Source of the DNA: Sporichthya sp.
GTDB taxonomy: Bacteria > Actinomycetota > Actinomycetes > Sporichthyales > Sporichthyaceae
Assembly (NCBI RefSeq): GCF_013815995.1
Contig: NZ_JACDFE010000002.1
Coordinates: 1 to 61,177, forward strand
Direction: 5' to 3'
DNA length: 61,177 nt
Below, piece after piece: positions 1-8,530 of the stretch. Position numbers and translations under genes: made by a program. Every line of letters starts with the position of its first letter. Position 1 is the first letter of the stretch. The notes under the pieces are model-generated. The model searched no databases. It worked only from the letters and a program-made list of their open reading frames with translations, and had not been told where the DNA came from.

Positions 1-940
1 AGGCCAAGGCCTGCAGCGCAGCGTGGGCGGCGACGGTGGTGGCCAGCACGACGTCGCAGGGACGCACCGAGGCCGCGCGCGGGCTCGGGACGGCCAGTTG
101 AGCCGCCAGGTGCGGCCAGGCGCGGTCCCGGTCGGTCCGGGTCAGGTGGTGGCAGTGCAGGCACGAGGAGCGTCCTGGCACCACCAGTGGCCCGACCAGG
201 CCCTCGGTTTCCCGCAGCGCGGCCACCAGGTGCGGAATGCCGGCGCGCAGCAGGTCGTCCCCGACGCCGATCGCGGGTGGCAGGTCGGCGAGCACGACCA
301 GGTCCGGCACGCCGTCCTCGGCCGGGAAGGCGACCCCGGAGACCCGGGCGGCGGCCCGCGCCGCCGAAGGGCCGCGGGGGTGGCCCAGGTCGGTTCTGGT
401 CAGCCCGCCGGGGGCCAGGTCGGCGGGAGCGGTCGTTCCCTCGTCCAGGACGTCCACCCGGCCGACCCCGGCGGCGGTGAGCAGGCCTGCCAGGGTGGCG
501 CCGACGCGTCCGGCGCCCCGGACCTCGACGAGGGCGCACAGGCGTCGTCCCAGGGCGTCCTTGCCCGCGTCCGGGCCCGGGTGGGTGAGGGTCAGCGAGG
601 CCAGGTCGGGGGCGAGTTGGTCCCGGGCCGACAGCGGGACCTGTCGCCAGCCGCCGGGGGTGACGGCGGCGTCCTCGAGCAGGTCGGCGGTCGCCAGCAG
701 GCGCAGCAGGTCCGCGAGTCGCTCGACCGGGACGTCGAGGTCCGCCGCGAGCTCAGCCGGGTGGACGGAGCCGTCGAGGCGGTCCAGACAGCGGTCAAGG
801 GCGGCGTCGATGCCGGTGAGCAGCACGGCCCGGTCCGGATCGAGCCCGAACTGGACGGTCGACGGGCCACGCCGCAGGCGGGCCAGGCCCGTCTTCAGCC
901 GGGGGCGCCGCAGTTGCTCGTCGACCCGGGCTGCGCCCAC
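1..940 (-). CDS. ThiF/TOMM-type leader-binding or adenylyltransferase-like protein (partial)
   Basis: This gene is missing from the ORF track because it starts at GTG and runs off the left edge. My translation from GTG at 940 stays open for 313 codons. An N-terminal helical part (LLRLLATADLLED, winged-helix-like) is followed by a Rossmann-like stretch (VRGAGRVGATLAGLLTAAGVGRVDVLDEG, nucleotide-binding Gly motif GAGRVG) and a CLHCHH cysteine/histidine cluster. This order matches actinobacterial ThiF-family or TOMM precursor leader-peptide-binding proteins, which often sit beside DUF5679 and YgjP-type genes. A GGAGGG ribosome site precedes the start. No substrate peptide gene is visible nearby, and the C-terminus is outside the window, so the role is open. 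Confidence 0.75.
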   Translation of the reverse strand, partial: MGAARVDEQLRRPRLKTGLARLRRGPSTVQFGLDPDRAVLLTGIDAALDRCLDRLDGSVHPAELAADLDVPVERLADLLRLLATADLLEDAAVTPGGWRQVPLSARDQLAPDLASLTLTHPGPDAGKDALGRRLCALVEVRGAGRVGATLAGLLTAAGVGRVDVLDEGTTAPADLAPGGLTRTDLGHPRGPSAARAAARVSGVAFPAEDGVPDLVVLADLPPAIGVGDDLLRAGIPHLVAALRETEGLVGPLVVPGRSSCLHCHHLTRTDRDRAWPHLAAQLAVPSPRAASVRPCDVVLATTVAAHAALQALA

Positions 941-1046
941 GCCTCAACCCTCCGCACCGGGCCCCTATAGGGCCGAGGAGGGGAAGCTTGCCCCAGCCGG
1001 CGCCCCCGCGTCAGAACGCGGGGGCGGGCTGTGGATAAGCGGTGCT

Positions 1047-1205
1047 TCAGGCCTTGCCGAGAATGCGGTTGAGCTTGGTGCCACACACCTTGCAAATGCC
1101 CTGCGCCATGCGGCGGCCGGAGTCGCTGACCTTCACCTCGCCGGTGAAGTCGCGCTTCTCCTTGCACTTCACGCAGTACGCCTCGCCGGTGTAGCTCTCG
1201 CCCAT
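1047..1205 (-). CDS. DUF5679-type zinc-ribbon mini-protein
   Basis: A 52-residue protein starting at ATG 1205 (MGESYTGEAYCVKCKEKRDF). It has two CxxC pairs, CVKC and CKVCGTKL, about 30 residues apart, so it is expected to bind one zinc. The sequence fits the small DUF5679 family, common in Actinobacteria and of unknown function. The longer 80-residue ORF in the track begins upstream of the natural start and adds low-complexity residues. It lies about 100 bp upstream of the minus-strand ThiF-like gene and may share its transcript. Confidence 0.85.
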   Translation of the reverse strand: MGESYTGEAYCVKCKEKRDFTGEVKVSDSGRRMAQGICKVCGTKLNRILGKA

Positions 1206-1472
1206 GTCGGTCTCCCTCGGTGTCGTGGCCTGCGCCAGGCGCCGGCCGTGTCGGCGGTTGTCCGCGTCTTCCCCGCCGGACAGCGGCACACACTAGCCCC
1301 CGCTGAGCGTGCGCCACGCCAGTTGGGGGTGCGTCGCCACGCGGCGCGTCCCGTCAAATCGCCCAAAAGCGGACAAACCGGGGCGGTTGGCGTGAGAAAT
1401 ACCCCTCCTCCCTCACCCCTCAACCCGCGCCGCAGGCGTGCCCGCACCGCCCGCTTGCCGCCCGCCCACAGC

Positions 1473-1536
1473 CGCCGAAAGTGCAGAACCGCAGGCAAAA
1501 ACCGGCGAAAACACCTGCAGAAGTGCACTTTCGGCG
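1473..1536. repeat. 13-bp perfect inverted repeat, 38-nt spacer
   Basis: CGCCGAAAGTGCA at 1473-1485 is mirrored exactly by TGCACTTTCGGCG at 1524-1536. The repeat lies about 190 bp upstream of the M48 gene in the divergent spacer. It could be a paired operator or a folded leader. There is no T-run to suggest a terminator. Confidence 0.7.
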
Positions 1537-1563
1537 CAAGGTGGCGCGGGGGGCCGACCGGGT

Positions 1564-1572
1564 TGTGGACAA
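1564..1572 (-). promoter_or_regulatory. DnaA-box-like 9-mer
   Basis: TGTGGACAA is the exact reverse complement of the actinobacterial DnaA box TTGTCCACA. Another perfect 9-mer, TGTGGATAA (TTATCCACA reversed), lies at 1030-1038, and a near match TGTGGATTT lies near 1639. Only two perfect boxes are seen 530 bp apart and no dnaA or dnaN is nearby, so this is not an origin. A DnaA-titrating or regulatory role is possible, as is chance. Confidence 0.35.
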
Positions 1573-1727
1573 CCCTGTGGGAAACCTTCCCGGATTCTGG
1601 TGATCAAGGCGCTGAGCAGGGCTGACTTGGTCATGAGGGTGTGGATTTCTGGTCACGACTGTGGCGTCTGCCGATGCAAGGGGCTCCTGGCCGGTAGCGT
1701 CATGGATGTGACAGGTGAGGCTGGAGC

Positions 1728-2297
1728 ATGAGCTCGCGCCCCCGTGCCGCGGAGCCGGCCGAGGTCGCCTTCGACCAGGTCGAGGTACGGCGCAGCCCGC
1801 GTCGGCGCAGCACCGTGTCCGCCTACCGCGAGGACGGCCGCACTGTCGTCCTGATCCCGGCCCGGATGACCCGCGCCGATGAGCGGTACTGGGTCGAGGC
1901 GATGTTGGCCCGGCTGACCGCTCAAGAGGCCCGCGGCCGCCCCACCGACGCCGATCTGATGGCTCGGGCCCGCGAACTGTCCAATCGCTACCTGGAGGGC
2001 CGGGCGGTTCCGGTCTCGGTGCGTTGGGCCAACAACCAGGCCAACCGCTGGGGGTCCTGCACCCCGATCGATGCCACCATCCGGCTGTCCACCAAGCTGC
2101 GCGGGATGCCGCGCTACGTCGTGGACTACGTGCTGCTGCACGAGCTCGCGCACCTGATCGTCCCGGACCACAGCGCCGCGTTCTGGAAGCTGCTGGAGCC
2201 GTACCCGCGCACCGAGCGGGCCCGGGGCTACCTCGACGGCGTCTCCTCGGCCTCCGGCCTGGACCTGTCCGAAGATGCGGACCTCGTCGAGTCCTGA
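1728..2297 (+). CDS. YgjP-type M48 metallopeptidase
   Basis: A 189-residue protein with the zincin motif HELAHLIVPDH (HExxH near residue 140, third ligand His in the following DHSAAFW). It is preceded by the RWGSC stretch typical of the YgjP/DUF45 branch. These are small soluble zinc peptidases, and the E. coli member is poorly characterised. The start is ATG at 1728 behind a purine-rich stretch (GTGAGGCTGGAG). It is convergent with the PH-domain gene, with a tandem repeat between them. Confidence 0.88.
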   Translation: MSSRPRAAEPAEVAFDQVEVRRSPRRRSTVSAYREDGRTVVLIPARMTRADERYWVEAMLARLTAQEARGRPTDADLMARARELSNRYLEGRAVPVSVRWANNQANRWGSCTPIDATIRLSTKLRGMPRYVVDYVLLHELAHLIVPDHSAAFWKLLEPYPRTERARGYLDGVSSASGLDLSEDADLVES

Positions 2298-2311
2298 CCG
2301 GCCTGTCGCAA

Positions 2312-2376
2312 CGGATGACATCCGTTGCCTGTCGCTGCGGATGACATCCGTTGCCTGTCGCTGCGGATGCCATCCG
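2312..2376. repeat. 26-bp tandem repeat (2.5 copies) between convergent genes
   Basis: The unit CGGATGACATCCGTTGCCTG... occurs at 2312-2337 and 2338-2363, with a third partial, diverged copy (CGGATGCCATCCG) from 2364. Each unit contains the small palindrome CGGATGACATCCG, so RNA from either strand can form repeated hairpins. Its place just after the M48 stop and before the stop of the minus-strand PH-domain gene fits a bidirectional terminator. Confidence 0.7.
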
Positions 2377-2387
2377 TGGTGTGAGGG

Positions 2388-3047
2388 TCAGACGAGGCCG
2401 GCGGCGATGGCGCAGGCCACGGTCCACACCACGGCGAGGGCGACGCCTTCGGCGATGCCGTAGTCCGCGCGCGGGTGGATCACCGGATCGGTGGCGACGG
2501 CCCGCGGTCCCTCATCGGCCACCAGGGCGGACGCGGCGTAATCCTCCGACGGCCCGTCCCGGCCCGCCCGGCGGGCCGCCTCGGCGCGAATCAGGGCGAC
2601 CAGGGCGGTGGGGCGGCCCTCGCGGGTCATCGGGCCGGAGAAGGCAGGGCCGTAGACCAGCGCGCGCGTGCAGTCGCCGTCCGTCCCGACCACCTCGACG
2701 TAACCACCGCCGCGCGCGCCCTCGATGTCGGCCCAGGGCAGCGCGCAGGAGGAGAACGCGTTGTCCAGCAGCACCCCGGTCTCGTCGACGACGATCCGGG
2801 GGCGGAGCAGAAACCGCCGGATGCCGAAGAGCGCGGGGACGACGACCGCCCCGAACACCCACCGGTCCAGGAACGCGCGCCCGGTGCTGTTCTCCGGGCC
2901 GGGGTCGATCAGCACGACGACCGCCATCGTGCCGAAGACCAGTGCGAGGAAGAGCCCGGTCACCAGCGCGCCGGGCTGGCGCACCAGCACCCGTCCACCG
3001 GCGAGCGAGGAGGGGACCCGCCCCAGCCCGAGCACTGCGGTGGTCAT
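2388..3047 (-). CDS. PH-domain-like membrane protein
   Basis: A 219-residue protein starting at ATG 3047 (MTTAVLGLGRVP). Hydrophobic segments are GALVTGLFLALVFGTMAVVV, a weaker WVFGAVVVPALFG, and a C-terminal VALAVVWTVACAIAAGLV. Between them lies a bacterial PH-like region (RIVVDETGVLLDN...LPWADIEGARG), as in small actinobacterial membrane proteins. Function is unknown. The start overlaps the Nudix stop by four bases (ATGA), so both are in one operon with the Zincin_2 gene. Confidence 0.7.
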   Translation of the reverse strand: MTTAVLGLGRVPSSLAGGRVLVRQPGALVTGLFLALVFGTMAVVVLIDPGPENSTGRAFLDRWVFGAVVVPALFGIRRFLLRPRIVVDETGVLLDNAFSSCALPWADIEGARGGGYVEVVGTDGDCTRALVYGPAFSGPMTREGRPTALVALIRAEAARRAGRDGPSEDYAASALVADEGPRAVATDPVIHPRADYGIAEGVALAVVWTVACAIAAGLV

Positions 3048-3583
3048 CCTCCGCGCACCCGGGCCACCGCGGCGCGGGCGAGTCGGCGCACGGCGTCGTC
3101 GGTGGGTTCGGGCAGCGCCGCCGGGTCGAACCAGCCCAGCGAGATCGACTCCTCGCTGACCTTCTCGTGCGCGTCCGGGGTCGAGATCGCGACGTACATG
3201 ACGTCGAGGTGCGCCTCCGCGCCGCACGGCGCCGGGTGCCGGTCCAGCAGCACCGGGCCGGGCAGCAGGTAGAGCTCGTCGATGCCGGATTCCTCGCGGG
3301 TCTCGCGCAGCGCGGTGTCGGCCAGGGAGCTGTCGCCGTCCTCGGCGTGGCCGCCGAACTGCAGCCACTTCTTGGCCTTGGCGTGCAGGTTCAACAGCAC
3401 CCGGGTACCGGTCGGGTCGACGAGCATCGCGCTGCCGGTCAGGTGCGCGGGGCGGCTCTCCCGCGTCATCGCGTCGGGGTGCTCCGCGAGGTAGGCCAGG
3501 AACTCGTCACGCAGGGTCCGCTGCTGCGCATCGACGGGCTGATACTCCGTCAGAACACTGACGGCGTCGGCGTGCAGGTTCAC
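3044..3583 (-). CDS. Nudix hydrolase
   Basis: A 179-residue protein beginning at GTG 3583, overlapping the upstream stop by four bases. The Nudix helix reads GHAEDGDSSLADTALRETREESG. It keeps the core REtREEsG but is one residue longer than the textbook GX5EX7REUXEEXGU, a spacing I recall from other actinobacterial Nudix proteins. It probably hydrolyses a nucleoside-diphosphate-linked compound. The substrate cannot be told from sequence. The 257-residue ORF in the track starts too far upstream, inside the Zincin_2 gene. Confidence 0.85.
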   Translation of the reverse strand: MNLHADAVSVLTEYQPVDAQQRTLRDEFLAYLAEHPDAMTRESRPAHLTGSAMLVDPTGTRVLLNLHAKAKKWLQFGGHAEDGDSSLADTALRETREESGIDELYLLPGPVLLDRHPAPCGAEAHLDVMYVAISTPDAHEKVSEESISLGWFDPAALPEPTDDAVRRLARAAVARVRGG

Positions 3584-4929
3584 TTCTCGTCGGTGCCGGG
3601 GGAGTCGGGCGAGTCGCCCTCGGCGTCGGAACCGGGCATCTCGCCCTCCGGTGGCGCCTCGCCGAGGCTGCCGTCGAGCAGGCTGGAGATGTCGAGTTCC
3701 TTGCCGCTGACGAACGCAGCCGGGTCGTCCAGGTCCTCGGCGGTGGGCAGCAGGTCCGGGTGGGCCCAGATCGCGTCCCGACCGTCGATGCCGCGGGCCT
3801 CGGACAGGCGCTGCCACAGGTCGGCCGCCTCACGCAGCCGGCGCGGGCGCAGCTCCAAGCCGATCAGGGTGCCGAAGGTCTGCTCGGCCGGCCCGCCGGA
3901 GGCGCGGCGACGACGGATCGCCTCGCGCAACTGCGGCGCGGCGGCCAGATGCTCGGCGGCGGCGGAACCGGCGACCTCGTCGACCCATCCCTCGATCAGG
4001 GCGAGGATCGTTTCGAGGCGGGCCAGGGCGGCCTGCTGGGCGGGCGTGTTCTCCGGGGTGAACATGCCCTCGTTGAACGCCTCACCGATGGCCTGGGGGT
4101 TCATCGGGTCCAGGCCAGAGACGATCTCTTCCAGCTTGTCCATCTGCACCGAGATGCCGCCGGCGTAGGCCTCCACCGCGGACAGGACGTGCGTGCGCAG
4201 CCACGGCACGTGGGCGAACAGCCGCTGGTGCGCGGCCTCGCGCAGCGCCAGGTAGAGCCGGACCTGGTCGGCCGGTACCCCGAGGCCTTCGCCGAAGGCC
4301 GCGACGTTGGCCGGCACCAGGACCGCGCGGGCCGCCGGACCGAGCGGCAGCCCGATGTCGGTGGCGCCGAGCACCTCACCGGCCAGCGAGCCGAGCGCCT
4401 GCCCGACCTGGGCGCCGAACATCGCGCCGCCCATCTGCTTCATCATCCCGAGCAGCGGAGCGGCGGCGTCGCGCATCTCCTCGGGCAGCTGGGCCGGCAT
4501 CGCGCCGCCCATCGCCTCGACGACGCGGGTGGCCACCGGCTCGACGAGCTGCTTCCAGACCGCCAGCGTGTTCTCGATCCACTCCGCGCGGCTCCAGGCC
4601 AACGAGGCGTTCGCGCCGGCCGGCATCACCGTGAGCGGGTCCAGCCAGAGCTCGGCCAGGCGGATCGCCTCGTCGACCTCGTGGCGCTCGGCCGCGTTGA
4701 TCGACGGGTCGGGCCCGGCCGCGGCGACGGTCTTGCGGGCGGTGTCCTTGGCCAGATCCCAGTTCACCGGGCCGCCGCTGTAGGACAGCATCTGGCCGAG
4801 CTGGGTGAACATTGCGCCGAGCGCGTTGGGGTCGCCGCTGAACAGCGCGGAGAAGGGGTTGTCCGGGCCCGGACCCTTGTTGGGATCGTCGTCGCCGGGG
4901 GACATTCCGAAGCCGAAAGGCGTGCTCAT
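3580..4929 (-). CDS. Zinc-dependent metalloprotease-like protein (Zincin_2/DUF2342)
   Basis: A 449-residue protein. The N-terminus is Gly/Pro/Asp-rich, the middle is helical with MMKQMGGAMFGAQVGQALG and AREAAHQRLF-type sequence (REAAH near residue 230), and the C-terminus is acidic and disordered. The whole architecture matches the actinobacterial Zincin_2 family (PF10103). It is annotated as a metalloprotease, but I do not see a full HExxH in this copy, so activity is uncertain. First gene of the minus-strand run with Nudix and PH-domain genes, divergent from the epimerase gene. Confidence 0.8.
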   Translation of the reverse strand: MSTPFGFGMSPGDDDPNKGPGPDNPFSALFSGDPNALGAMFTQLGQMLSYSGGPVNWDLAKDTARKTVAAAGPDPSINAAERHEVDEAIRLAELWLDPLTVMPAGANASLAWSRAEWIENTLAVWKQLVEPVATRVVEAMGGAMPAQLPEEMRDAAAPLLGMMKQMGGAMFGAQVGQALGSLAGEVLGATDIGLPLGPAARAVLVPANVAAFGEGLGVPADQVRLYLALREAAHQRLFAHVPWLRTHVLSAVEAYAGGISVQMDKLEEIVSGLDPMNPQAIGEAFNEGMFTPENTPAQQAALARLETILALIEGWVDEVAGSAAAEHLAAAPQLREAIRRRRASGGPAEQTFGTLIGLELRPRRLREAADLWQRLSEARGIDGRDAIWAHPDLLPTAEDLDDPAAFVSGKELDISSLLDGSLGEAPPEGEMPGSDAEGDSPDSPGTDEK

Positions 4930-5027
4930 CGTGGGGAACCGTCCCGGTCAGGGATGATTGATGCCGTGACCCACGACATCGAGCCTGCGGTGCTCATGTC
5001 TTCCAACCTAGTCGGGCTTTCGCTGCG

Positions 5028-6131
5028 ATGAATCCGTCGCAGCCGCCGGTTCGCTCTGGGCGCACTGCCGCACGCTCGCAGACGCGTGCGGCGACCCCGC
5101 GCCGGACCCCGGCCCAGAAGCGCTGGACCTCGGCGCGGGCCGCCGGCGGACGGGGTACCGGCAAGGGCCTGGTCATCGCGATCACCGGCGCCGACACCGA
5201 TCTCGGGCGCGGCCTCGTGGCGCGTCTGACGGGGCATCCGGAGGTCGCGCAGCTGCGCCCGATCCCGGCCGGCGAGCCGCTGATGGCTGACCTGCTCGCC
5301 GGGGCCTCGGTGCTGGTGCACCTGGAGATTTCCTTCGCCGCCGAGCCGACCGTGGCCAACGTCCCGGTCGCGGCCGCGGCTCTCGACGCCGCCGGGCGCG
5401 CGGACGTGCCGCGGGTGGTGCTGTGCACGTCGGCCATGGTCTACGGCGCCGACGAGGCGAACCCGATGCCGCTGGACGAGGACGCCGCGTTGCGCGCCGC
5501 CCCGGAGCGCGGTCTGGTCGCCGAGCTGATGGAGATCGAGGACCTGGCCCGCGCCGCCCGGCCCTCCGGAGCGCCGGCGCTGACCGTGCTGCGCCCGGCG
5601 ATGCTGGTCGGGCACGGCACCGACACCGTGCTCACCCGGCACTTCGAGTCGACCCGCCTGCTGCACCTGCAGGGCGTGCGCCCGGCCTGGCAGTTCTGCC
5701 ACGTCGACGATTTGCTCGCCGCGCTCGAGTACGCCGCGCTGGGGAAGGTGTCCGGTGCGGTGACGGTCGGCTGCGAGGGCTGGCTGGAGCAGGAGGACGT
5801 CGAACTGATCGCCGGCATGCGACGGGTGACGCTGCCCTCGTCGCTGGCCTTCGGCGCCGCCGAGCGGCTCGGCCGCTTCGGCGTGGGCGGGGCGCCACCC
5901 AGCGAGCTGCGCTACGTCGCCTATCCGTGGGTGGTCTCCAGCGACCGGCTGCGCACCGCCGGCTGGCGGTCGGCCCACGACAACACCTCGGCGCTGCAGG
6001 CGATGCTTGCCGATCTCAGTGCCCGGCCCAGCGGCGGGCACCGGACCTCACTTGGCGCGGCGGGCGCGGCGGTGGCCATGATGGGGACGGCGGCGATCCT
6101 GCGCCAGGCCCGGAGAAGGAGACGCGCGTGA
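5028..6131 (+). CDS. NAD-dependent epimerase/dehydratase-type SDR
   Basis: A 367-residue extended SDR. A basic, disordered N-terminal 45 residues precedes the Rossmann motif TGADTDLG (near residue 54). Next come the strand VVLCTSAMVYGADEANPMP, with the usual S...Y pattern, and HVDDLLAALEYA, as in sugar-nucleotide epimerase-like proteins. Substrate is unknown. It is divergent from the Zincin_2 gene with about 100 bp between them, and about 70 bp upstream of moaE. Confidence 0.8.
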   Translation: MNPSQPPVRSGRTAARSQTRAATPRRTPAQKRWTSARAAGGRGTGKGLVIAITGADTDLGRGLVARLTGHPEVAQLRPIPAGEPLMADLLAGASVLVHLEISFAAEPTVANVPVAAAALDAAGRADVPRVVLCTSAMVYGADEANPMPLDEDAALRAAPERGLVAELMEIEDLARAARPSGAPALTVLRPAMLVGHGTDTVLTRHFESTRLLHLQGVRPAWQFCHVDDLLAALEYAALGKVSGAVTVGCEGWLEQEDVELIAGMRRVTLPSSLAFGAAERLGRFGVGGAPPSELRYVAYPWVVSSDRLRTAGWRSAHDNTSALQAMLADLSARPSGGHRTSLGAAGAAVAMMGTAAILRQARRRRRA

Positions 6132-6150
6132 GCGAGCGGAGCGAGCGAAC
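6127..6150 (+). repeat. GAGCGAGCG-type intergenic repeat
   Basis: The stretch GTGAGCGAGCGGAGCGAGCG directly follows the epimerase coding end. It encodes the familiar spurious peptide SERSER. Such elements recur between genes in many high-GC actinobacterial genomes. Only one copy is in this window, so its repeat nature rests on general knowledge. Confidence 0.4.
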
Positions 6151-6201
6151 CAGAGGTACCCGAATGCGGCCCCGCGAGGACGAAGTCCGTGGCGGTGACG
6201 C

Positions 6202-6627
6202 ATGAGCGACGCAGTTCGGTTGGTCGAGATCCGGGACGTCGACCTGGACCAGGCGGCGATCACTGCGGTGGTCCAGGACCCGGCCGCGGGCGGTTTCGCG
6301 GTGTACGTCGGCACGGTGCGCGACAACGACAACGACAAGAACGTCACCGGCCTGCAGTACTCGGCGCACCCGAGCGCCGAGGCCAAGATGCGCGAGATCT
6401 GCGAACGCATCGCCACCCAGCACGACGTGATCAGGGTGGCCGCGGTGCACCGGGTGGGCGACCTGCCGATCGGCGGGGTCGCCGTGGTCGTCGCGGTCTC
6501 CACCGGTCACCGAGGCGAGGCGTTCGCCGCCTGCAAGGACCTGATCGACACCCTCAAGGCCGAGACCCCGATCTGGAAGCACCAGATCTTCGCTGACGGG
6601 TCGACCGAATGGGTGGGCACGCCGTAA
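6202..6627 (+). CDS. moaE: Molybdopterin synthase catalytic subunit MoaE
   Basis: A 141-residue protein of full MoaE length. Recognisable blocks are GGFAVYVGTVRDNDNDKNVTGLQYSAHP, VAAVHRVGDLPIGGVAVVVAVS and ETPIWKHQIFADGSTEWVG. MoaE with MoaD puts the dithiolene sulfurs into precursor Z to make molybdopterin in the cytoplasm. The conserved lysine in PIWKHQ is present. No moaD is adjacent. Confidence 0.93.
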   Translation: MSDAVRLVEIRDVDLDQAAITAVVQDPAAGGFAVYVGTVRDNDNDKNVTGLQYSAHPSAEAKMREICERIATQHDVIRVAAVHRVGDLPIGGVAVVVAVSTGHRGEAFAACKDLIDTLKAETPIWKHQIFADGSTEWVGTP

Positions 6628-6684
6628 CCGCCATCCGGGTCGATGCTCCGCATCGGGCCAAGGCCTCTCACGTAGGGTCACCCC

Positions 6685-7743
6685 GTGCTGAACCGACTCG
6701 GGGCGCGCCAGGCGCGGACCGTCACCCTCTCCGTCACCGGGGTCCTGCTCCTGGTGATGGTGGCGTTTCTGCTGCTGCTGCCGGTGCCCTACGCCCGGCT
6801 CTCGCCCGGACCGGCCACCAACACCCTGGGTGAGGCCAACGGCAAGCCGCTGATCGTCATCACCGGGACGAAGACCTACCCCGACACCGGCAAGCTCGAC
6901 CTGACGACGGTCGCGATCAGCAACCCCGGCCACAACATGAGCCTGTTCGAGGCGATGCAGGGCTGGCTGCAGTCCGGCGTCGCCGTCGTCCCGCGCAACA
7001 CCATCTACCCGGACGACGTCTCGGCCGAGGACATCGAGGCGCGCAACGTCGAGGAGATGGCGCTCTCCCAGCAGCACGCCACTGCGGCGGCGCTCAAGGA
7101 ACTGAAGATCGCCCTGACCGCGCACACCGTGGTGGCCGCCCTCACCGAGGGCACCCCCGCCTTCGGCAAGCTGCAGGTCGCCGACCGGATCCAGAAGATC
7201 GACGGGGTGGCGGTGACCGGCCCGGCCCAGGTGGTGGAGCTGGTCCGCAAGCACAAGCCGGGGGAGAAGGTCACCTTCGTCGTCAACCGCAAGGGCGAGA
7301 AGGTCACCGAGACTCTCACCGCGGCGGCGAATCCGGACGACCCGGCGGTGCCGTTCGTCGGCATCACCCCGGACGTCTCGTATGAGTTCCCGTTCCAGGT
7401 GACGATTTCCTTGGACGACGTCGGCGGGCCCAGCGCCGGCCTGATGTTCGCCCTCGGGATCATCGAGCGCCTCACCGTCGAGGACATCACCGGCGGGCGG
7501 CACGTGGCCGGGACGGGCACGATCGAGGACGACGGCGTGGTCGGCAAGATCGGCGGCATCCAGATGAAGATCCTGGGCGCCAAGAAGGCCGGCGCGACGG
7601 TGTTCATGGTGCCGGCGGAGAACTGCCGGGAGGCGGCCGCGAGTGCGCCGAAGGGGATTGTGCTGGTCAAGGTCGACACCCTGGCCACCGCTGTGAAGGC
7701 GCTGGCCGCGATCCGCAACGGTGGGGACGTCCCCACCTGCTAG
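6685..7743 (+). CDS. YlbL-type membrane-anchored PDZ/Lon-like serine protease
   Basis: A 352-residue protein. One N-terminal membrane segment (LSVTGVLLLVMVAFLLLLPVPY), a PDZ domain (about residues 130-215, ALTEGTPAFGKLQVADRIQKIDG), and a Lon-type S16 domain. The S16 domain has the serine motif GGPSAGLMFALG and the lysine block VGKIGGIQMKILGAKKAG, so the Ser-Lys dyad is intact. It should face outward and cut membrane or secreted proteins. GTG start at 6685. It converges on the PPA1309-type gene with only six bases between stops. Confidence 0.92.
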   Translation: MLNRLGARQARTVTLSVTGVLLLVMVAFLLLLPVPYARLSPGPATNTLGEANGKPLIVITGTKTYPDTGKLDLTTVAISNPGHNMSLFEAMQGWLQSGVAVVPRNTIYPDDVSAEDIEARNVEEMALSQQHATAAALKELKIALTAHTVVAALTEGTPAFGKLQVADRIQKIDGVAVTGPAQVVELVRKHKPGEKVTFVVNRKGEKVTETLTAAANPDDPAVPFVGITPDVSYEFPFQVTISLDDVGGPSAGLMFALGIIERLTVEDITGGRHVAGTGTIEDDGVVGKIGGIQMKILGAKKAGATVFMVPAENCREAAASAPKGIVLVKVDTLATAVKALAAIRNGGDVPTC

Positions 7744-7749
7744 CTGGGG

Positions 7750-8418
7750 TCAGTGGCCGTGCCCGTGGCCGTGACCGTCGCCCTTGTCGTCGTCGTGGTT
7801 GCAGCCCGGGCCGTGCTCGTGGTCGGCCTGGGCGGCCCGCTCCTCGGCGAGCAGGACGCGCTCTTCGTCGGTCAGATCGGCCTCGTCGACCTCTTCGTAC
7901 TCGTACTCGGTGAAGGTCTCCAGCAGCGCCTCGAGCAGGCCGGGGGCCAGGTCCTGACCGAAGAGGACCTGCTCGTCGGAGTCGTTGGAGCGCATCCGCA
8001 GCGCGCAGTCCCGGTTGCCGTTGCGCAGCACGACCGCGACCAGGCGGATCTCCTCCCGGAGCGGGTGCGCGGCGACGTAGGCCGGCATCTCGGGGGAGTC
8101 GTGCGGGACCTCGACCTCGACCTCGGCGGGCAGCACCAGGCGCTCCACGGCGATGGCGCAGCCGGTGACCTGCTCGCCCCAGGTGATCTGGGCCAGCACC
8201 TCGTCCAGCGGTATGTCGGGCAGGTCCTCCTGCTCGACCGGGGTGAACGCCGGCGGTCGGTCGATGCCGAGGGACTTGAACTCCGCCATCAAGGAGGGCT
8301 CTTCGCGCAGCAGCACGGCCGTCTCGACCAGGGCGTAGAGCCGCGCCGGCTGATCCCAGCCGGCGGAGGCGACGTGGGATTCGATGTCCACCAGGGCGGT
8401 GTGGAGAAAGGGGTTCAC
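7750..8418 (-). CDS. PPA1309-type conserved actinobacterial protein with His-rich tail
   Basis: About 222 residues from GTG 8418 (VNPFLHTALVDIESHVASAGWDQPARLYALV); a second in-frame GTG at 8427 is equally possible. The body has WGEQVTGCAIAVERLVLPAE and LRNGNRDCALRMRSNDSDEQ, hallmark blocks of the PPA1309/PPA1309-like family next to the YlbL protease and UPF0182 genes. Function is unknown. The last 24 residues are Asp/His-rich (GDGHGHGHGH), a likely metal-binding tail. Confidence 0.85.
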   Translation of the reverse strand: MNPFLHTALVDIESHVASAGWDQPARLYALVETAVLLREEPSLMAEFKSLGIDRPPAFTPVEQEDLPDIPLDEVLAQITWGEQVTGCAIAVERLVLPAEVEVEVPHDSPEMPAYVAAHPLREEIRLVAVVLRNGNRDCALRMRSNDSDEQVLFGQDLAPGLLEALLETFTEYEYEEVDEADLTDEERVLLAEERAAQADHEHGPGCNHDDDKGDGHGHGHGH

Positions 8419-8530
8419 GGCGGCCACCCTAAGTGAGGCGGCGTCGGGAACCACAAGGACCGCCGGTAAGTTGCCCTGGCACGGCGTGATCAACAGCTGA
8501 GCAGGATCAAGCGGCGACAGGACGGCTGGC

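Larger units (their letters stand above)
1206..1727. other. Gene-free spacer with inverted repeat and DnaA-box-like sites
   Basis: No convincing gene lies in these 522 bases between divergent genes. The ORFs called here on both strands have low-complexity, arginine-rich translations and conflict with each other. The stretch holds a long inverted repeat (1473-1536), a DnaA-box-like TGTGGACAA, and presumably the divergent promoters for the DUF5679 and M48 genes, which I could not place with confidence. Confidence 0.6.

Noticed and set aside
2351-4168. 605-residue plus-strand ORF
   Set aside because: It spans three good minus-strand genes (PH-domain, Nudix, Zincin_2) and is Arg/Pro/Gly-rich with no motif.
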